A stretch of 64,000 nt of DNA from positions 2,054,060 through 2,118,059 of the forward strand of contig KI301992.1 of the NCBI GenBank assembly GCA_000471045.1, read 5' to 3'. The translations under genes were made by a program, and so were the position numbers. The stretch is from an actinobacterium LLX17. GTDB taxonomy: Bacteria; Actinomycetota; Actinomycetes; Propionibacteriales; Nocardioidaceae. A model generated the notes under the pieces. It was given only the letters and a program-made list of their open reading frames with translations. It ran no database searches and had not been told where the DNA came from. Below, one piece after another: positions 18,246-26,578 of the stretch (positions within the stretch are counted from its first letter, which is position 1; each line of letters starts with the position of its first letter).

Positions 18246-19590
18246 TCGCGCCGGAATCCAGGCGAGCGGCGTCGGCGGCCGAGCGGCCGTGCGCGGACCC
18301 GAGCGGGTCCCATCCACCTCGCACCTGGCTCTTGACGAGGCTGCCTGCGAATCTCTCATCAAAGGCCGCGGCAGTGGCGTCCTCCCGTGCCACGAGGACC
18401 GGTAGTGCGGTCCGGTCGTGTGTCTCGGCGAGAACCTCCTCGGTGACAGCCCGCAATCGCTCAGATATCCGTTGAGCGTAGGCGAGGTAGAACGCGGACC
18501 GGTAGGACTGCCCGCGCGCTCTGGCGCCGGCGCCGGATGCGGCCGCCTTGAGCTCGTGCTGCGCCTGGACCAGCAAGGAGGTGAAGAGCAGCTCGACGGC
18601 CTGCAGGTCACCGGTGTGACCGATGACCGAGCTGAGGTCGAGTCCGTCGTGGAAGATCGAGCGGCACCGCTGAGAGGTCGAGACCACCTGGAGCAGGAAC
18701 GACTTGGCGTCAGCGTACGGGGCATCGATCGGCACCCGCATCGTCCGAGGCACGTCGGTGGACTCGTGCTGATGGAGCAACGCGTGGTCGATCGCATGCT
18801 TGGTCATCAGCTCGTGCGCCTTGGCGGTGAGCGCGTCGGCCTCGTCATCGAACTGGGTCGACTCCGCCTTCGACAGCAGCTTGCGGATGCGCCGCAGGAC
18901 CGGGTCGTCGGCAGCAGCCTCCACCGCGATGCCGTGCGTCACGTCCTTCGCAGAGGCCCCCGGCGGCGGAATCAGCACGTCCATGGTTGGCAGGTACCCG
19001 ATGGCTGCCATCGCCTTCGCGACCTGGATCGTCGCCCACACCTCGTCGTGACCGTGTGCACCACGCCAGTTTCGCAACCACCCGCCCCGGGTCGAGATCC
19101 CGCGGCTCGCGAGCTCGTCGAGCTGGGCGACCCACCGCGGGTCGAGCGCCTGTCCGGGGCGTCCTTCGTGGTCGACGATGATCGCCAGCTCAACGACCTG
19201 CGCCGACGCCACCGTTGCCTTGCGCCGCGCCTGCCGTACGAGCTCCCGGGGCTGCCATCCGGCACGCCAGAGACCGTCCACGTACGCGAGCAGGATTCGC
19301 TCGGCGGCGCGGTCTCCACGGACTGGGTGGTCTCGCACCACGCGGTGGGCGAGGTTGGGCAGATCGGGGGCGTTCGCGTGGGCCGCCTGCTCCAGAAGCG
19401 CCCACTCGGCCTCGGGGCCGCTCGGCGGTGGTGGGCCCGGGAACGGCGATCCGAAGGAGGAGCTCTCCCGCGGGTTGTCGCCGGGCCTCCCGCCGTGTGG
19501 ACCGTTCTGACGCGAGTCCTCTCGCCCGCCAGGACGCTTCGCCCGCGCCTTCGCTTTGGCGGCCCGACGAGCCCTGTTGTTCTTTCCCAC
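18232..19590 (-). CDS. DUF2786 domain-containing protein
   Basis: A 452-residue protein of unknown function. A basic, low-complexity N-terminus (KNNRARRAAKAKARAKRPGG, then Pro/Gly-rich to about 60) precedes a helical region and the DUF2786 motif IRKLLSKAESTQFDDEADAL, with KAHELMTKHAI, at about 235-270. The C-terminal third is helical. The basic tail suggests nucleic acid contact (inference). I chose the second of two close GTGs (19590) since AGAGGA is 7 nt before it; the GTG 6 nt upstream has only 1 nt spacing. The 115 bp to the ATPase gene upstream hold nothing recognisable. Confidence 0.72.
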   Translation of the reverse strand: MGKNNRARRAAKAKARAKRPGGREDSRQNGPHGGRPGDNPRESSSFGSPFPGPPPPSGPEAEWALLEQAAHANAPDLPNLAHRVVRDHPVRGDRAAERILLAYVDGLWRAGWQPRELVRQARRKATVASAQVVELAIIVDHEGRPGQALDPRWVAQLDELASRGISTRGGWLRNWRGAHGHDEVWATIQVAKAMAAIGYLPTMDVLIPPPGASAKDVTHGIAVEAAADDPVLRRIRKLLSKAESTQFDDEADALTAKAHELMTKHAIDHALLHQHESTDVPRTMRVPIDAPYADAKSFLLQVVSTSQRCRSIFHDGLDLSSVIGHTGDLQAVELLFTSLLVQAQHELKAAASGAGARARGQSYRSAFYLAYAQRISERLRAVTEEVLAETHDRTALPVLVAREDATAAAFDERFAGSLVKSQVRGGWDPLGSAHGRSAADAARLDSGAITGP

Positions 19591-19705
19591 GCTCACGTCC
19601 TCTGTGCTCACTGCCGCCCTGGCGGTGAGGCTATCGAGTGCCACCGACACGCCAGGAGCATCGGGTCAGTCCGGGTGCATCCGGAACTGAAGTGTCTGGT
19701 CTTCG

Positions 19706-20983
19706 TCAGGGAGCCAGAGCTGTGAGCGGGGCTGTGACTGTCCCGTCGTCGGTGACGAGGATCGGCCCGGTTCCGGTGACCACGAGCCGGAACGCCGGCT
19801 CTCCAATCGCGGCGACATCGACTTGTGCGATCACCGTTCGCAGCGAGGCGGCTCCGGCACTGAGTTGCTGGCCGCCGAGCTTGACCTCGACGGCGCCCCA
19901 GCGACCGTCCGGGAGGGTGATGATCGCGTCGATCTCCTTGTTGTTGGAGTCACGGTAGTGGCTGACCTCGCCGCCGATGCTCGAGGCGAACACGGTCAAG
20001 TCGTGAACGACGGCGCTTTCGAAGAGTGTGCCGAGCGTATTGAGGTCACCCCTGAGTTGTTGAGGGCCGGCGCCCAGGGCCGCCGCGGCAAGGGCTGGGT
20101 CGACCAGGTGGAGCTTCGGTGAGGTGCGCACCCTCGCGCGCGATCGCAGCGCAGGGGTCCACGGGCGCTGGGGCTCTACGATGAACAGCCGCTGGAGCAG
20201 GCCGACGTAGTTGCTGACAGTCTCCACGTCAATCGTGGGAGCGACTGCACGGACGTCCGACGCGAGTGTTCTGTAGGTGGTTTCGGAGGCCACCGCTCGA
20301 GCGATTGCGGCGATGAGTTGCTTGACCACGACGGGCTCATGCCGGATGTCGGCGATGCGGTGGATGTCGCTGCGTGCGACGTCATCGATGTAGCCGCGCA
20401 GTCGATCGGAAGCCTGTGCGGGTGAAAGCGCAGTCATCGCGGGGAAGCCGGGCCGCAGCAGGTTGTCAATGACGGTGTCGAGGTCTGGGGCTGCCCCAAG
20501 ATCGGTTGTCGGCAGGTTCCCTCCGAACAGGTCCGAGAGACTCACTGCGCCCGTCGGTGCGTCGAGCTTCTCCCACCACGACATGGTCCGCTCACGCAAA
20601 CGCAGGAACCGTCCGGCACCGGTGTGTCGGGTGACGTCGTCCGGAGGGACCGAGGAGCCGGTCAGAATGAAGCGCCCAGGTCCTGCCGCGGAGTCGACGG
20701 CACGACGCACGAGGTTCCATAGGTCCGGGGCGACCTGCCATTCGTCGAGCAGTCTGGGCGCCTCGCCTTCGAGCAGTGAGCGCGGCGCTACTTCCAGTAG
20801 GCGCTGCACGTTGGGGTCGTCGATGAAGACGTAGGAAGCGGCAGCGTGCAAAGCCGTCATGGTCTTGCCGCTCGCGCGCGCTCCCTCAATCACCAGGGCA
20901 CCCGAGGCCGCTAGGGCACGTTGTACCGCGCTGTCGATCACGCGTGCCCGATACTCGCGCCCGAGAACAGTCACCGTGTCCAT
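19706..20983 (-). CDS. AAA ATPase with DUF4143 C-terminal domain
   Basis: A 425-residue P-loop ATPase of the AAA_14/DUF4143 type. Walker A GARASGKT is at 34-41, the Walker B-like stretch is RLLDEWQ, and sensor-like ILTGSS follows at about 110. The C-terminal part has a PD-(D/E)xK-like arrangement (NKEIDAIITLPDGRWGAVEVKLG). Family members are widespread, often in variable regions, and their function is poorly defined; some have been linked to toxin-antitoxin or mobile loci. TACGCT lies 6 nt before the ATG, and four tandem 23-bp repeats start at the expected -35 position. Confidence 0.85.
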   Translation of the reverse strand: MDTVTVLGREYRARVIDSAVQRALAASGALVIEGARASGKTMTALHAAASYVFIDDPNVQRLLEVAPRSLLEGEAPRLLDEWQVAPDLWNLVRRAVDSAAGPGRFILTGSSVPPDDVTRHTGAGRFLRLRERTMSWWEKLDAPTGAVSLSDLFGGNLPTTDLGAAPDLDTVIDNLLRPGFPAMTALSPAQASDRLRGYIDDVARSDIHRIADIRHEPVVVKQLIAAIARAVASETTYRTLASDVRAVAPTIDVETVSNYVGLLQRLFIVEPQRPWTPALRSRARVRTSPKLHLVDPALAAAALGAGPQQLRGDLNTLGTLFESAVVHDLTVFASSIGGEVSHYRDSNNKEIDAIITLPDGRWGAVEVKLGGQQLSAGAASLRTVIAQVDVAAIGEPAFRLVVTGTGPILVTDDGTVTAPLTALAP

Positions 20984-20989
20984 GGCGAC

Positions 20990-20995
20990 AGCGTA
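20990..20995 (-). promoter_or_regulatory. -10 of AAA ATPase gene (leaderless layout)
   Basis: TACGCT on the minus strand ends 6 nt before the ATG at 20983. The expected -35 would fall at about 21013-21018, exactly where the tandem repeats begin. Confidence 0.6.
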
Positions 20996-21012
20996 CCGCC
21001 CCGCCCATCTCT

Positions 21013-21101
21013 ATGCCGACGATTGCAGGACGTCCATGCCGACGATTGCAGGACGCCTAAGTCGACGATTACAGGACGAGCAGGCGGATGTTTGCAGAAG
21101 T
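21013..21101. repeat. Four tandem 23-bp repeats
   Basis: Units begin at 21013, 21036, 21059 and 21082. The first two share ATGCCGACGATTGCAGGACG exactly, the third differs at three or four positions (AAGTCGACGATTACAGGACG), the fourth matches at 13 of 20. Three variable bases separate the 20-bp cores. Their position immediately upstream of the AAA ATPase promoter suggests an array of protein-binding sites. The rest of 20984-21269 holds no supported gene. Confidence 0.8.
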
Positions 21102-21269
21102 CGTGGCCCGACATGGCAACTGAGGTCTCCATGCCACGGCAACTCGATCCCAGAGCGGATCGCCCGGAGACGTGTGTAGATCGCGGCGAGGCAGGCGGCT
21201 TGCTCGGGACCGGCGGTACAGCCCCCGAGGTCATCGCGCTCCTGCCAGCGTTGCCGAAGGAGTGAGCCC

Positions 21270-21275
21270 TAGGCT
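21270..21275 (+). promoter_or_regulatory. -10 of pxpABC (leaderless layout)
   Basis: TAGGCT ends 6 nt before the pxpA ATG at 21282. Confidence 0.6.
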
Positions 21276-21281
21276 GGCGGC

Positions 21282-21980
21282 ATGCGGATCGACCTGAACG
21301 CCGATGTCGCCGAGACTCCTGACGACCTGGCGCTGCTCGACGTCGTCACCAGCGCCAACGTGTGCTGTGGCGCGTACGCCGGCGACGAGGCCCTCATGCT
21401 GGCCGGGTGCGAGGCCGCGGCGGCGAAGGGCGTGCGCATCGGCGCCCAGGTCGGGTACGCCGATCCCGAGGGATTCGGCCGCCGACCGATGGAGCCCGAG
21501 ACCGACGAGCTCGTCGAGGGGCTGCGCGCGCAGATCGACCTGCTGGCCGAGATCGCCGACTCGGTCGGCCTCGCGGTCGCCTACGTCAAGCCACACGGCG
21601 CGCTCTACAACACCATCGTCGACGACGAGCGCCAGGCGCGGGCCGTCGTCGAGGCGGTGGCGCCCTACGGCCTGGCGCTGATGGGGCTGCCGGACGCGAC
21701 CTCGGTCCGCATCGCCGGGGAGGAGGGCCTGCCGGTGCTGCTCGAGGGGTTCGCCGACCGCGCGTACCGCACCGATGGCACGCTGGTGCCCCGCTCGGAG
21801 CCGGGCGCGGTCCTCGACGACCCGGCCTCTGCCGCCGCGCAGGCCGTGTCGCTCGCGAGCAGCGTCACTCCGCCGGACTCGCTCTGCGTGCACGGCGACT
21901 CCCCCGGCGCCCTCGAGATCGCCCGATCGGTCCGAGCGGCCCTGGAGTCCGCCGGCATCGACGTCGCCGTTCCCGCGTAG
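21282..21980 (+). CDS. pxpA: 5-oxoprolinase subunit PxpA (LamB/YcsF family)
   Basis: A 232-residue LamB/YcsF-family protein. With PxpB and PxpC it forms the ATP-dependent 5-oxoprolinase that converts pyroglutamate to glutamate, a damage-repair reaction. Family features are IDLNADVAET (usually DLNxDxGE), SANVCCGAYAGD, GAQVGYADPEGFGRR, VKPHGALYN and SLCVHGDSPGA. It is slightly shorter than the usual ~250 residues. It leads the pxpA-pxpB-pxpC operon from its own leaderless-type promoter. Confidence 0.95.
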   Translation: MRIDLNADVAETPDDLALLDVVTSANVCCGAYAGDEALMLAGCEAAAAKGVRIGAQVGYADPEGFGRRPMEPETDELVEGLRAQIDLLAEIADSVGLAVAYVKPHGALYNTIVDDERQARAVVEAVAPYGLALMGLPDATSVRIAGEEGLPVLLEGFADRAYRTDGTLVPRSEPGAVLDDPASAAAQAVSLASSVTPPDSLCVHGDSPGALEIARSVRAALESAGIDVAVPA

Positions 21981-21991
21981 GAGCCCGCCCC

Positions 21992-22609
21992 GTGGAGCTG
22001 AAGGCCTGCGGTGACCGGGCGATCCTGCTCGACTGCGCTGACCTCGACGAGGCCCTCGCCTGGCACGCCGCGCTGTCACCTCGGGTGGAGGCCGTGCTGG
22101 GCGCCCGCACGGTGCTGCTGCGCGGAGAGCCGGCCGCGCTGCGCAGCCTGCTCGTCGAGACCCGGCCCGCAGCGTCCGATACTGCCCGGCCGTCCGATCA
22201 AGCCCAGCCGTCCGACGCGGTTCGCATCCCGGTGACCTACGACGGGCCCGACATCGCCGAGGTGGCCACGCTGACCGGGCTGACGACCGCCGAGGTCGTC
22301 GCAGCCCACACCGGACGTCCTTGGACCGTCGCCTTCGCCGGGTTCGCCCCCGGCTTCGCGTACCTCACCGGTGGCGACCCCCGCCTGCACGTGCCGCGGC
22401 GCGACTCGCCGCGATCGCGGGTGGAGCCCGGCGCGGTCGGGCTGGCCGGTGAGTTCTCGGGCGTCTACCCGCGCGCCTCTCCCGGCGGGTGGCAGCTGAT
22501 CGGCCGCACCGCCGTGCCCCTGTGGGACCTCGACCGGGAGCCCCCCGCCCTGCTGACGCCCGGGGCCACGGTGTGGTTCGAGCCCGTGCAGTCAGGGGAG
22601 GCACGATGA
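21992..22609 (+). CDS. pxpB: 5-oxoprolinase subunit PxpB (KipI family)
   Basis: A 205-residue KipI/PxpB-type subunit. The signature WTVAFAGFAPGFAYL, PRLHVPRRDSPRSRVEPG and the ending GWQLIGRTAVPLWD fit carboxylase domain subdomain C/D proteins. The GTG at 21992 follows TAGGAGC and overlaps neither neighbour at its start. Its stop overlaps the pxpC ATG as ATGA. Confidence 0.95.
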   Translation: MELKACGDRAILLDCADLDEALAWHAALSPRVEAVLGARTVLLRGEPAALRSLLVETRPAASDTARPSDQAQPSDAVRIPVTYDGPDIAEVATLTGLTTAEVVAAHTGRPWTVAFAGFAPGFAYLTGGDPRLHVPRRDSPRSRVEPGAVGLAGEFSGVYPRASPGGWQLIGRTAVPLWDLDREPPALLTPGATVWFEPVQSGEAR

Positions 22610-23469
22610 GCCTCCGCGTCGTGACGCCCGGGCCGTCGACCCTCGTGCAGGACGCCGGCCGCCCCGGCCTCGCCCACCTCGGCGTCGGGCCGTCCGGCGC
22701 GTTCGACCGGGCCGCCCTGCGGCAGGCCAACCGCCTCCTCGGCAACCCCGAGGACGCCGCGGTGCTCGAGACCTTCGGTGGCCTGACGCTCGTCGCCGAG
22801 GGCCGGCACGTGGTGGCGCTGGCGGGCTCGGCCGGAGCCGTGCTGGTCGACGGTTCGCCCATGTCGTCCGGTCGCGCGATCGTCCTGCGGGAGGGCTCGA
22901 CGCTCGAGGTCGCAGCACCCGCGCACGGCCTGCGGCGCACCGTCGCCGTGGCCGGCGGGATCGCCGTGCCCGAGGTGCTCGGATCGCGCTCGCGCGACAC
23001 CCTGGCCGGCCTGGGCCCCGATCCGCTGGCGGCCGGTGACCAGCTGCCCGTCGGACCGGCCGGCCGGGTGCCCCCGCACGCCGATGTCGAGCCGACACCT
23101 CGGTCGGGCGACCTCGAGGTGCGGCTCGTGCCCGGGCCGCGTGACGACTGGTTCACCCCCGGGGCGCTGGCGCTCCTGTGTCGCACCGGATGGCGCGTCT
23201 CGGACCGGTCCGACCGCATCGGTGTCAGGCTCGACGGCCCCCCGCTCGAGCGTCGCCGCACCGACGAGCTCCCGTCCGAGCCCGTCGTGCGCGGCAGCAT
23301 CCAGGTCACCAGCTCCGGGCTGCCGGTCGTGCTCGGACCCGACCACCCCGTCACCGGTGGCTACCCCGTCATCGCCGTGGTGCGCGACGCCGACGTCGAC
23401 CTCCTCGCGCACGTGGCCCCGGGGAGGATGGTCCGATTCCGTCGCGCTGGACCCGCGCGCGGTGCATGA
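22606..23469 (+). CDS. pxpC: 5-oxoprolinase subunit PxpC (KipA family)
   Basis: A 287-residue biotin-dependent-carboxyltransferase-like (AHS2) subunit completing the 5-oxoprolinase. Recognisable are VVTPGPSTLVQDAGRPGLAH, GVGPSGAFDRAALRQANRLL and the C-terminal VVLGPDHPVTGGYPVIAVV. Translation is coupled to pxpB by a 4-bp overlap. The C-terminal tail runs to within 8 bp of the next gene. Confidence 0.95.
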   Translation: MSLRVVTPGPSTLVQDAGRPGLAHLGVGPSGAFDRAALRQANRLLGNPEDAAVLETFGGLTLVAEGRHVVALAGSAGAVLVDGSPMSSGRAIVLREGSTLEVAAPAHGLRRTVAVAGGIAVPEVLGSRSRDTLAGLGPDPLAAGDQLPVGPAGRVPPHADVEPTPRSGDLEVRLVPGPRDDWFTPGALALLCRTGWRVSDRSDRIGVRLDGPPLERRRTDELPSEPVVRGSIQVTSSGLPVVLGPDHPVTGGYPVIAVVRDADVDLLAHVAPGRMVRFRRAGPARGA

Positions 23470-23470
23470 T
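23465..23470 (+). promoter_or_regulatory. -10-like hexamer of membrane protein gene
   Basis: CATGAT ends 6 nt before the GTG at 23477, inside the end of pxpC. A weaker match to TANNNT than its neighbours. Confidence 0.35.
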
Positions 23471-23476
23471 GCGGCG

Positions 23477-24193
23477 GTGACCCAGTTCCGACGCATCGTG
23501 CTCGCCCTCGTCATCGGCTCGTTCTCGCTCGCCGCACTGATGGGCATCGCCGTCCTGCTGGCCGGTGCGGCATTCGGTGAGACGGAGGGGCGCGTCCTGC
23601 TCACCACGGTCGTCGTGGGCGTCGAGTCGGTCGCGGTGCTTTGCTACCTCGCGGTGGCGGGACGACCCACCGCGTTCGTCGGCGCGCTGGGCGCTCTGGT
23701 CTCGCTGGTGCCGTTCGGGCTGGCTCTGTGGCTCACCTGGGGCGGCTCGGAGCCGGACGAGGCATGGCGCACCTTCGGCATCACGGTCACGATCGCCGCG
23801 TCGATCGCGCAGGCCTGTCTGTTGCTGGTGATCGCCGACCGGCCGCGGCTCCGGCCGTGGGTCGTGGCGACGCTCGTCGCGGTCACGATCGTCGCCGGCA
23901 TGATCATCGCGGTGATCGTCGACGGGGCCGAGCTCGACGGCACGTTCTGGCGGATGTTCGGCGTGATCGCGATCCTCGACGTGCTGGGAACGCTCGTGCT
24001 CGGGGCGCTGGGTGCCTTCGGCCGGAAGGAGTCCGTCGCGAGTCCCGCGGCCGGGCCGCCGCCCCCCGCAGCTGCACCGAGCCCCCTGTCCGCACCTGTC
24101 CAGGCGCGGCTGACTGACGTCGCGCACCGTCGCGGCGTGCACCCCGACCGCATCGTCACCGACGCCCTGGACGCACTGGAGCGCCCGGTCTGA
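23477..24193 (+). CDS. Four-helix membrane protein of unknown function
   Basis: A 238-residue integral membrane protein I do not recognise. Hydrophobic segments lie at about 7-30, 40-58, 65-85, 97-115, 125-145 and 158-178, followed by a Pro/Ala-rich linker and a short cytosolic helix pair (VQARLTDVAHRRGVHPDRIVTDALDALERPV). That C-terminal segment looks like a small dimerisation or DNA/peptide-binding helix but has no clear family. It sits between pxpC and convergent tsaD. Confidence 0.7.
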   Translation: MTQFRRIVLALVIGSFSLAALMGIAVLLAGAAFGETEGRVLLTTVVVGVESVAVLCYLAVAGRPTAFVGALGALVSLVPFGLALWLTWGGSEPDEAWRTFGITVTIAASIAQACLLLVIADRPRLRPWVVATLVAVTIVAGMIIAVIVDGAELDGTFWRMFGVIAILDVLGTLVLGALGAFGRKESVASPAAGPPPPAAAPSPLSAPVQARLTDVAHRRGVHPDRIVTDALDALERPV

Positions 24194-24199
24194 CGGGTC

Positions 24200-25243
24200 T
24201 CAGGCCACGATCGAGGTGACCGGCAGGCCCGAGTCGGCCGGCAGATCGAGCGCCGACGGGGCGAGTCCGCGACGAACCACCTCGGCACCGAGCGCGGCGA
24301 CCATGGCGCCGTTGTCGGTGCACAGGCCGAGCCGCGGCACCCGCAGCTCGATGCCCGCCTCGGCCGCGCGCTGCTCGGCGTACGCCCGCAGCCGGGAGTT
24401 GGCGGCCACGCCGCCCCCGACGACCAACGTGGCGACGTCGTGCTCGATGCAGGCGGCGACGGCCTTCGCGGTGAGCACGTCGCACACGGCGTCCTGGAAC
24501 GAGGCCGCGACGTCGGCGACAGCCAGCTCGCGGCCCGCCAGCCGCTCACGGTCGACGTGCCGGGCGACGGCGCTCTTCAGGCCCGAGAACGAGAAGTTCC
24601 AGCGGTGCTTCTCCTGGTCGCGAGCCGCACTGAGCCCGCGGGGGAAGGGCACGGCCTTCGGGTCGCCGTCGCGTGCCACCCGGTCGATGTGCGGGCCCCC
24701 CGGGTAGGGCAGTCCCAGCAGCCGGGCGACCTTGTCGAAGGCCTCGCCGGCCGCGTCGTCGATCGTCTGCCCGAGCAGGGTGATGTCGGTGGCGATGTCG
24801 TCGACGAGCAGGATCTCGGAGTGTCCGCCGCTCGCGAGCAGCGCGACGACGCGGCGGTCGAACCGCCCGTGCTCCAGCTGGTCGACGGCCACGTGGGCGG
24901 CGAGGTGGTTGACGCCGAACAGCGGCCGGTCGTGCGCGAGGGCCAGTGCCTTGGCCGCGGCCACGCCGACCAGCAGGGCGCCGGTCAGACCGGGGCCGCT
25001 GGTGACCGCGATGGCGTCGACGTCGGCGACGCCCAGGCCGGCCTCGTCGAGCGCCTGCTCGAGCGTCGGCACGAAGGCCTCGAGGTGGGCGCGGCTGGCG
25101 ACCTCGGGCACGATGCCGCCGAACCGGACGTGCTCGTCCATGCTCGACGACAGGGCGTGCGCCAGCAGCTCGGTGCCGCGGACGATGCCGACGCCCGTCT
25201 CGTCGCACGACGACTCGATGCCGAGGACGACCGGTTCACTCAT
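24200..25243 (-). CDS. tsaD: tRNA threonylcarbamoyladenosine transferase TsaD
   Basis: A 347-residue Kae1/Qri7 family enzyme that transfers the threonylcarbamoyl group to A37 of ANN-decoding tRNAs. It begins with [16 protein letters not shown]. The metal-binding HxxxH is NHLAAH, and [11 protein letters not shown] and [11 protein letters not shown] are present. Its partners TsaB and TsaE are encoded separately at 42.6-44.3 kb. GAGAAT ends 6 nt before the ATG, suggesting a leaderless transcript. Confidence 0.97.
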   Translation of the reverse strand: MSEPVVLGIESSCDETGVGIVRGTELLAHALSSSMDEHVRFGGIVPEVASRAHLEAFVPTLEQALDEAGLGVADVDAIAVTSGPGLTGALLVGVAAAKALALAHDRPLFGVNHLAAHVAVDQLEHGRFDRRVVALLASGGHSEILLVDDIATDITLLGQTIDDAAGEAFDKVARLLGLPYPGGPHIDRVARDGDPKAVPFPRGLSAARDQEKHRWNFSFSGLKSAVARHVDRERLAGRELAVADVAASFQDAVCDVLTAKAVAACIEHDVATLVVGGGVAANSRLRAYAEQRAAEAGIELRVPRLGLCTDNGAMVAALGAEVVRRGLAPSALDLPADSGLPVTSIVA

Positions 25244-25249
25244 GCCGCC

Positions 25250-25255
25250 ATTCTC
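25250..25255 (-). promoter_or_regulatory. -10-like hexamer of tsaD (leaderless layout)
   Basis: GAGAAT on the minus strand ends 6 nt before the tsaD ATG at 25243. Confidence 0.4.
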
Positions 25256-25270
25256 GCAGCACCTTCCCGG

Positions 25271-25383
25271 GCGGTGAGTGAGTGGCCAAACCGCCAGCCG
25301 AGCGGTGAGCTAGGGGCCGAATGATGCGCTCATTCGGCCCCTGGCTCACCGCCCGCGGCGGTATTTGGCCCCTATCTCACCGC
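25271..25383. repeat. Nested double palindrome upstream of tsaD
   Basis: Inner arms 25302-25324 and 25330-25352 pair at 22 of 23 positions around a 5-nt loop. Outer arms (about 25271-25295 and 25357-25383) also pair, with small gaps. All four arms begin or end GCGGTGAG and contain a GGCC core (GGGGCC, or TGGCC in the first). The element fills most of the 153-bp gap between the DUF427 gene and tsaD; it may end DUF427 transcription. Confidence 0.8.
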
Positions 25384-25396
25384 CCAGGGGTGGCGA

Positions 25397-25699
25397 TCAG
25401 TCGGAGAGGGTGACGCGGCGGTCGAAGGCGACGTAACCGGCGAACTCGGTGCCGACCTTCTCGACCGCGCCCGGCAGGAGGTCGGGATAGGACCACGCGC
25501 CGTCCGGCAGGCGGTCGTCATCGTTGCCGACGTCCCAGTACTGCGCGTCGCCCTTCCACGGGCAGTGGTAGGCGGTGTCGCTGCGCTCGAAGGTCCCGTC
25601 GACGAGGCTCGCCGGCGGGAAGTACCAGTTGCCCTCGATCTTGACGAGCTCCTCGGCGGGAGCCTCGGCCAGGACGGTGCTGCCGTAGACGGCCTTCAT
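25397..25699 (-). CDS. DUF427 domain protein
   Basis: A 100-residue single-domain DUF427 protein (beta-tent fold), with the family signature YFPPASL, DTAYHCPWKGDAQYWDV and AWSYPDLL. The molecular function of the family is not established. A strong AGGAGG stands before the ATG, so unlike many neighbours it is translated with a ribosome binding site. Confidence 0.88.
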   Translation of the reverse strand: MKAVYGSTVLAEAPAEELVKIEGNWYFPPASLVDGTFERSDTAYHCPWKGDAQYWDVGNDDDRLPDGAWSYPDLLPGAVEKVGTEFAGYVAFDRRVTLSD

Positions 25700-25757
25700 G
25701 GTGCCTCCTCGGGGTCGGTCTCCAGTCTCTCCCGATCACCCCGGACGCGCCGGAGAA

Positions 25758-26513
25758 TCAGGAGTCGCGCTCGGCGCGGCGGGCGGCGCGCTGGGCCTTC
25801 TCCTCGGCGTCGAGACGGGCGGCCTCCTCGGGCGTCGGCGCGAGGCCGCCGTGGCGGGCAGGCGCCCACCACTGGCCCTCGGGAGCGATGGGGTACTCAC
25901 GGATGGCCTGGTCGAGCAGCGCCGTCATCGCCTCGTGCAGCCGCGCCGTCTCGGCGACCGGGTCGTCACCGGTGACGTCGAGCGGCTCGCCCACGTGCAG
26001 CCCGATGGTCTTGCCGCGCCCGTAGAGATCGGACGGGTGGTCCTTGGTCTTGAGGAGCTGCGTGCCCCACGTGACCATGGGGATGAGCGGCACGCCGGCC
26101 TCGGCGGCCATGCGCACTGCGCCGGTCTTGAGCTCCTTGATCTCCATCGATCGGCTGATCGTGGCCTCGGGGAAGACACCGACGACCTCGCCGGCCCGGG
26201 CGTACTCGACGCCCCGACGGTAGGACTCCTCGCCGCGCTCGCGGTCGACGCTGATGTGGTGGAACGATCGCATGAGGGCGCCCGTCGGGCCCTCGAACGC
26301 CTCCTTCTTGGCCATGAACCGCACCAGGCGCTTGCTGGGCTGGGCGGCCAGGCCGTCAAAGATGAAGTCGACGTAGCTGATGTGGTTCGCGGCGAGGACC
26401 GCTCCCCCGGTGCGAGGGACGTGCTCGGTCCCCGACATCTGGAAGCGCATGCCCAGCACCTTGAACAGGGTCTTGGCCGTCACGATGACCGGCGGGTACG
26501 TGATGTCGCGCAT
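25758..26513 (-). CDS. Lysophospholipid acyltransferase family protein (PlsC-like)
   Basis: A 251-residue acyltransferase, likely making phosphatidic acid from 1-acylglycerol-3-phosphate or acylating a related lipid. The catalytic H-x4-D is NHISYVD (H44, D49). Motif III reads FPEATIS (114-120) instead of the usual FPEGTRS. GVPLIPMVTWGTQLL fits motif IV. The C-terminus is Arg/Ala-rich and soluble. TAGGCT ends 6 nt before its ATG, and it diverges from the SGNH acyltransferase gene. Confidence 0.87.
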   Translation of the reverse strand: MRDITYPPVIVTAKTLFKVLGMRFQMSGTEHVPRTGGAVLAANHISYVDFIFDGLAAQPSKRLVRFMAKKEAFEGPTGALMRSFHHISVDRERGEESYRRGVEYARAGEVVGVFPEATISRSMEIKELKTGAVRMAAEAGVPLIPMVTWGTQLLKTKDHPSDLYGRGKTIGLHVGEPLDVTGDDPVAETARLHEAMTALLDQAIREYPIAPEGQWWAPARHGGLAPTPEEAARLDAEEKAQRAARRAERDS

Positions 26514-26519
26514 GGGCCG

Positions 26520-26525
26520 AGCCTA
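26520..26525 (-). promoter_or_regulatory. -10 of plsC-like gene (leaderless layout)
   Basis: TAGGCT on the minus strand ends 6 nt before the ATG at 26513. Confidence 0.6.
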
Positions 26526-26564
26526 GTGGACACGTGTGCACTCATCGCGCGACCACGGCACCAG

Positions 26565-26570
26565 TAGGCT
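26565..26570 (+). promoter_or_regulatory. -10 of acyltransferase gene (leaderless layout)
   Basis: TAGGCT ends 8 nt before the GTG at 26579; it forms a divergent pair with the promoter at 26520-26525. Confidence 0.55.
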
Positions 26571-26578
26571 GGCCCGCC

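Noticed and set aside
21013-21101. Tandem 23-bp repeats as a mini CRISPR array
   Set aside because: Units are contiguous with only 3 variable bases between 20-bp cores; there are no spacers and no cas genes.
21113-21265. 50-codon plus-strand frame (MATEVSMPRQLDPRADRP...) between the tandem repeats and pxpA
   Set aside because: No ribosome binding site or -10 in position, no family resemblance and an end inside the pxpA promoter region; not enough to call a gene.
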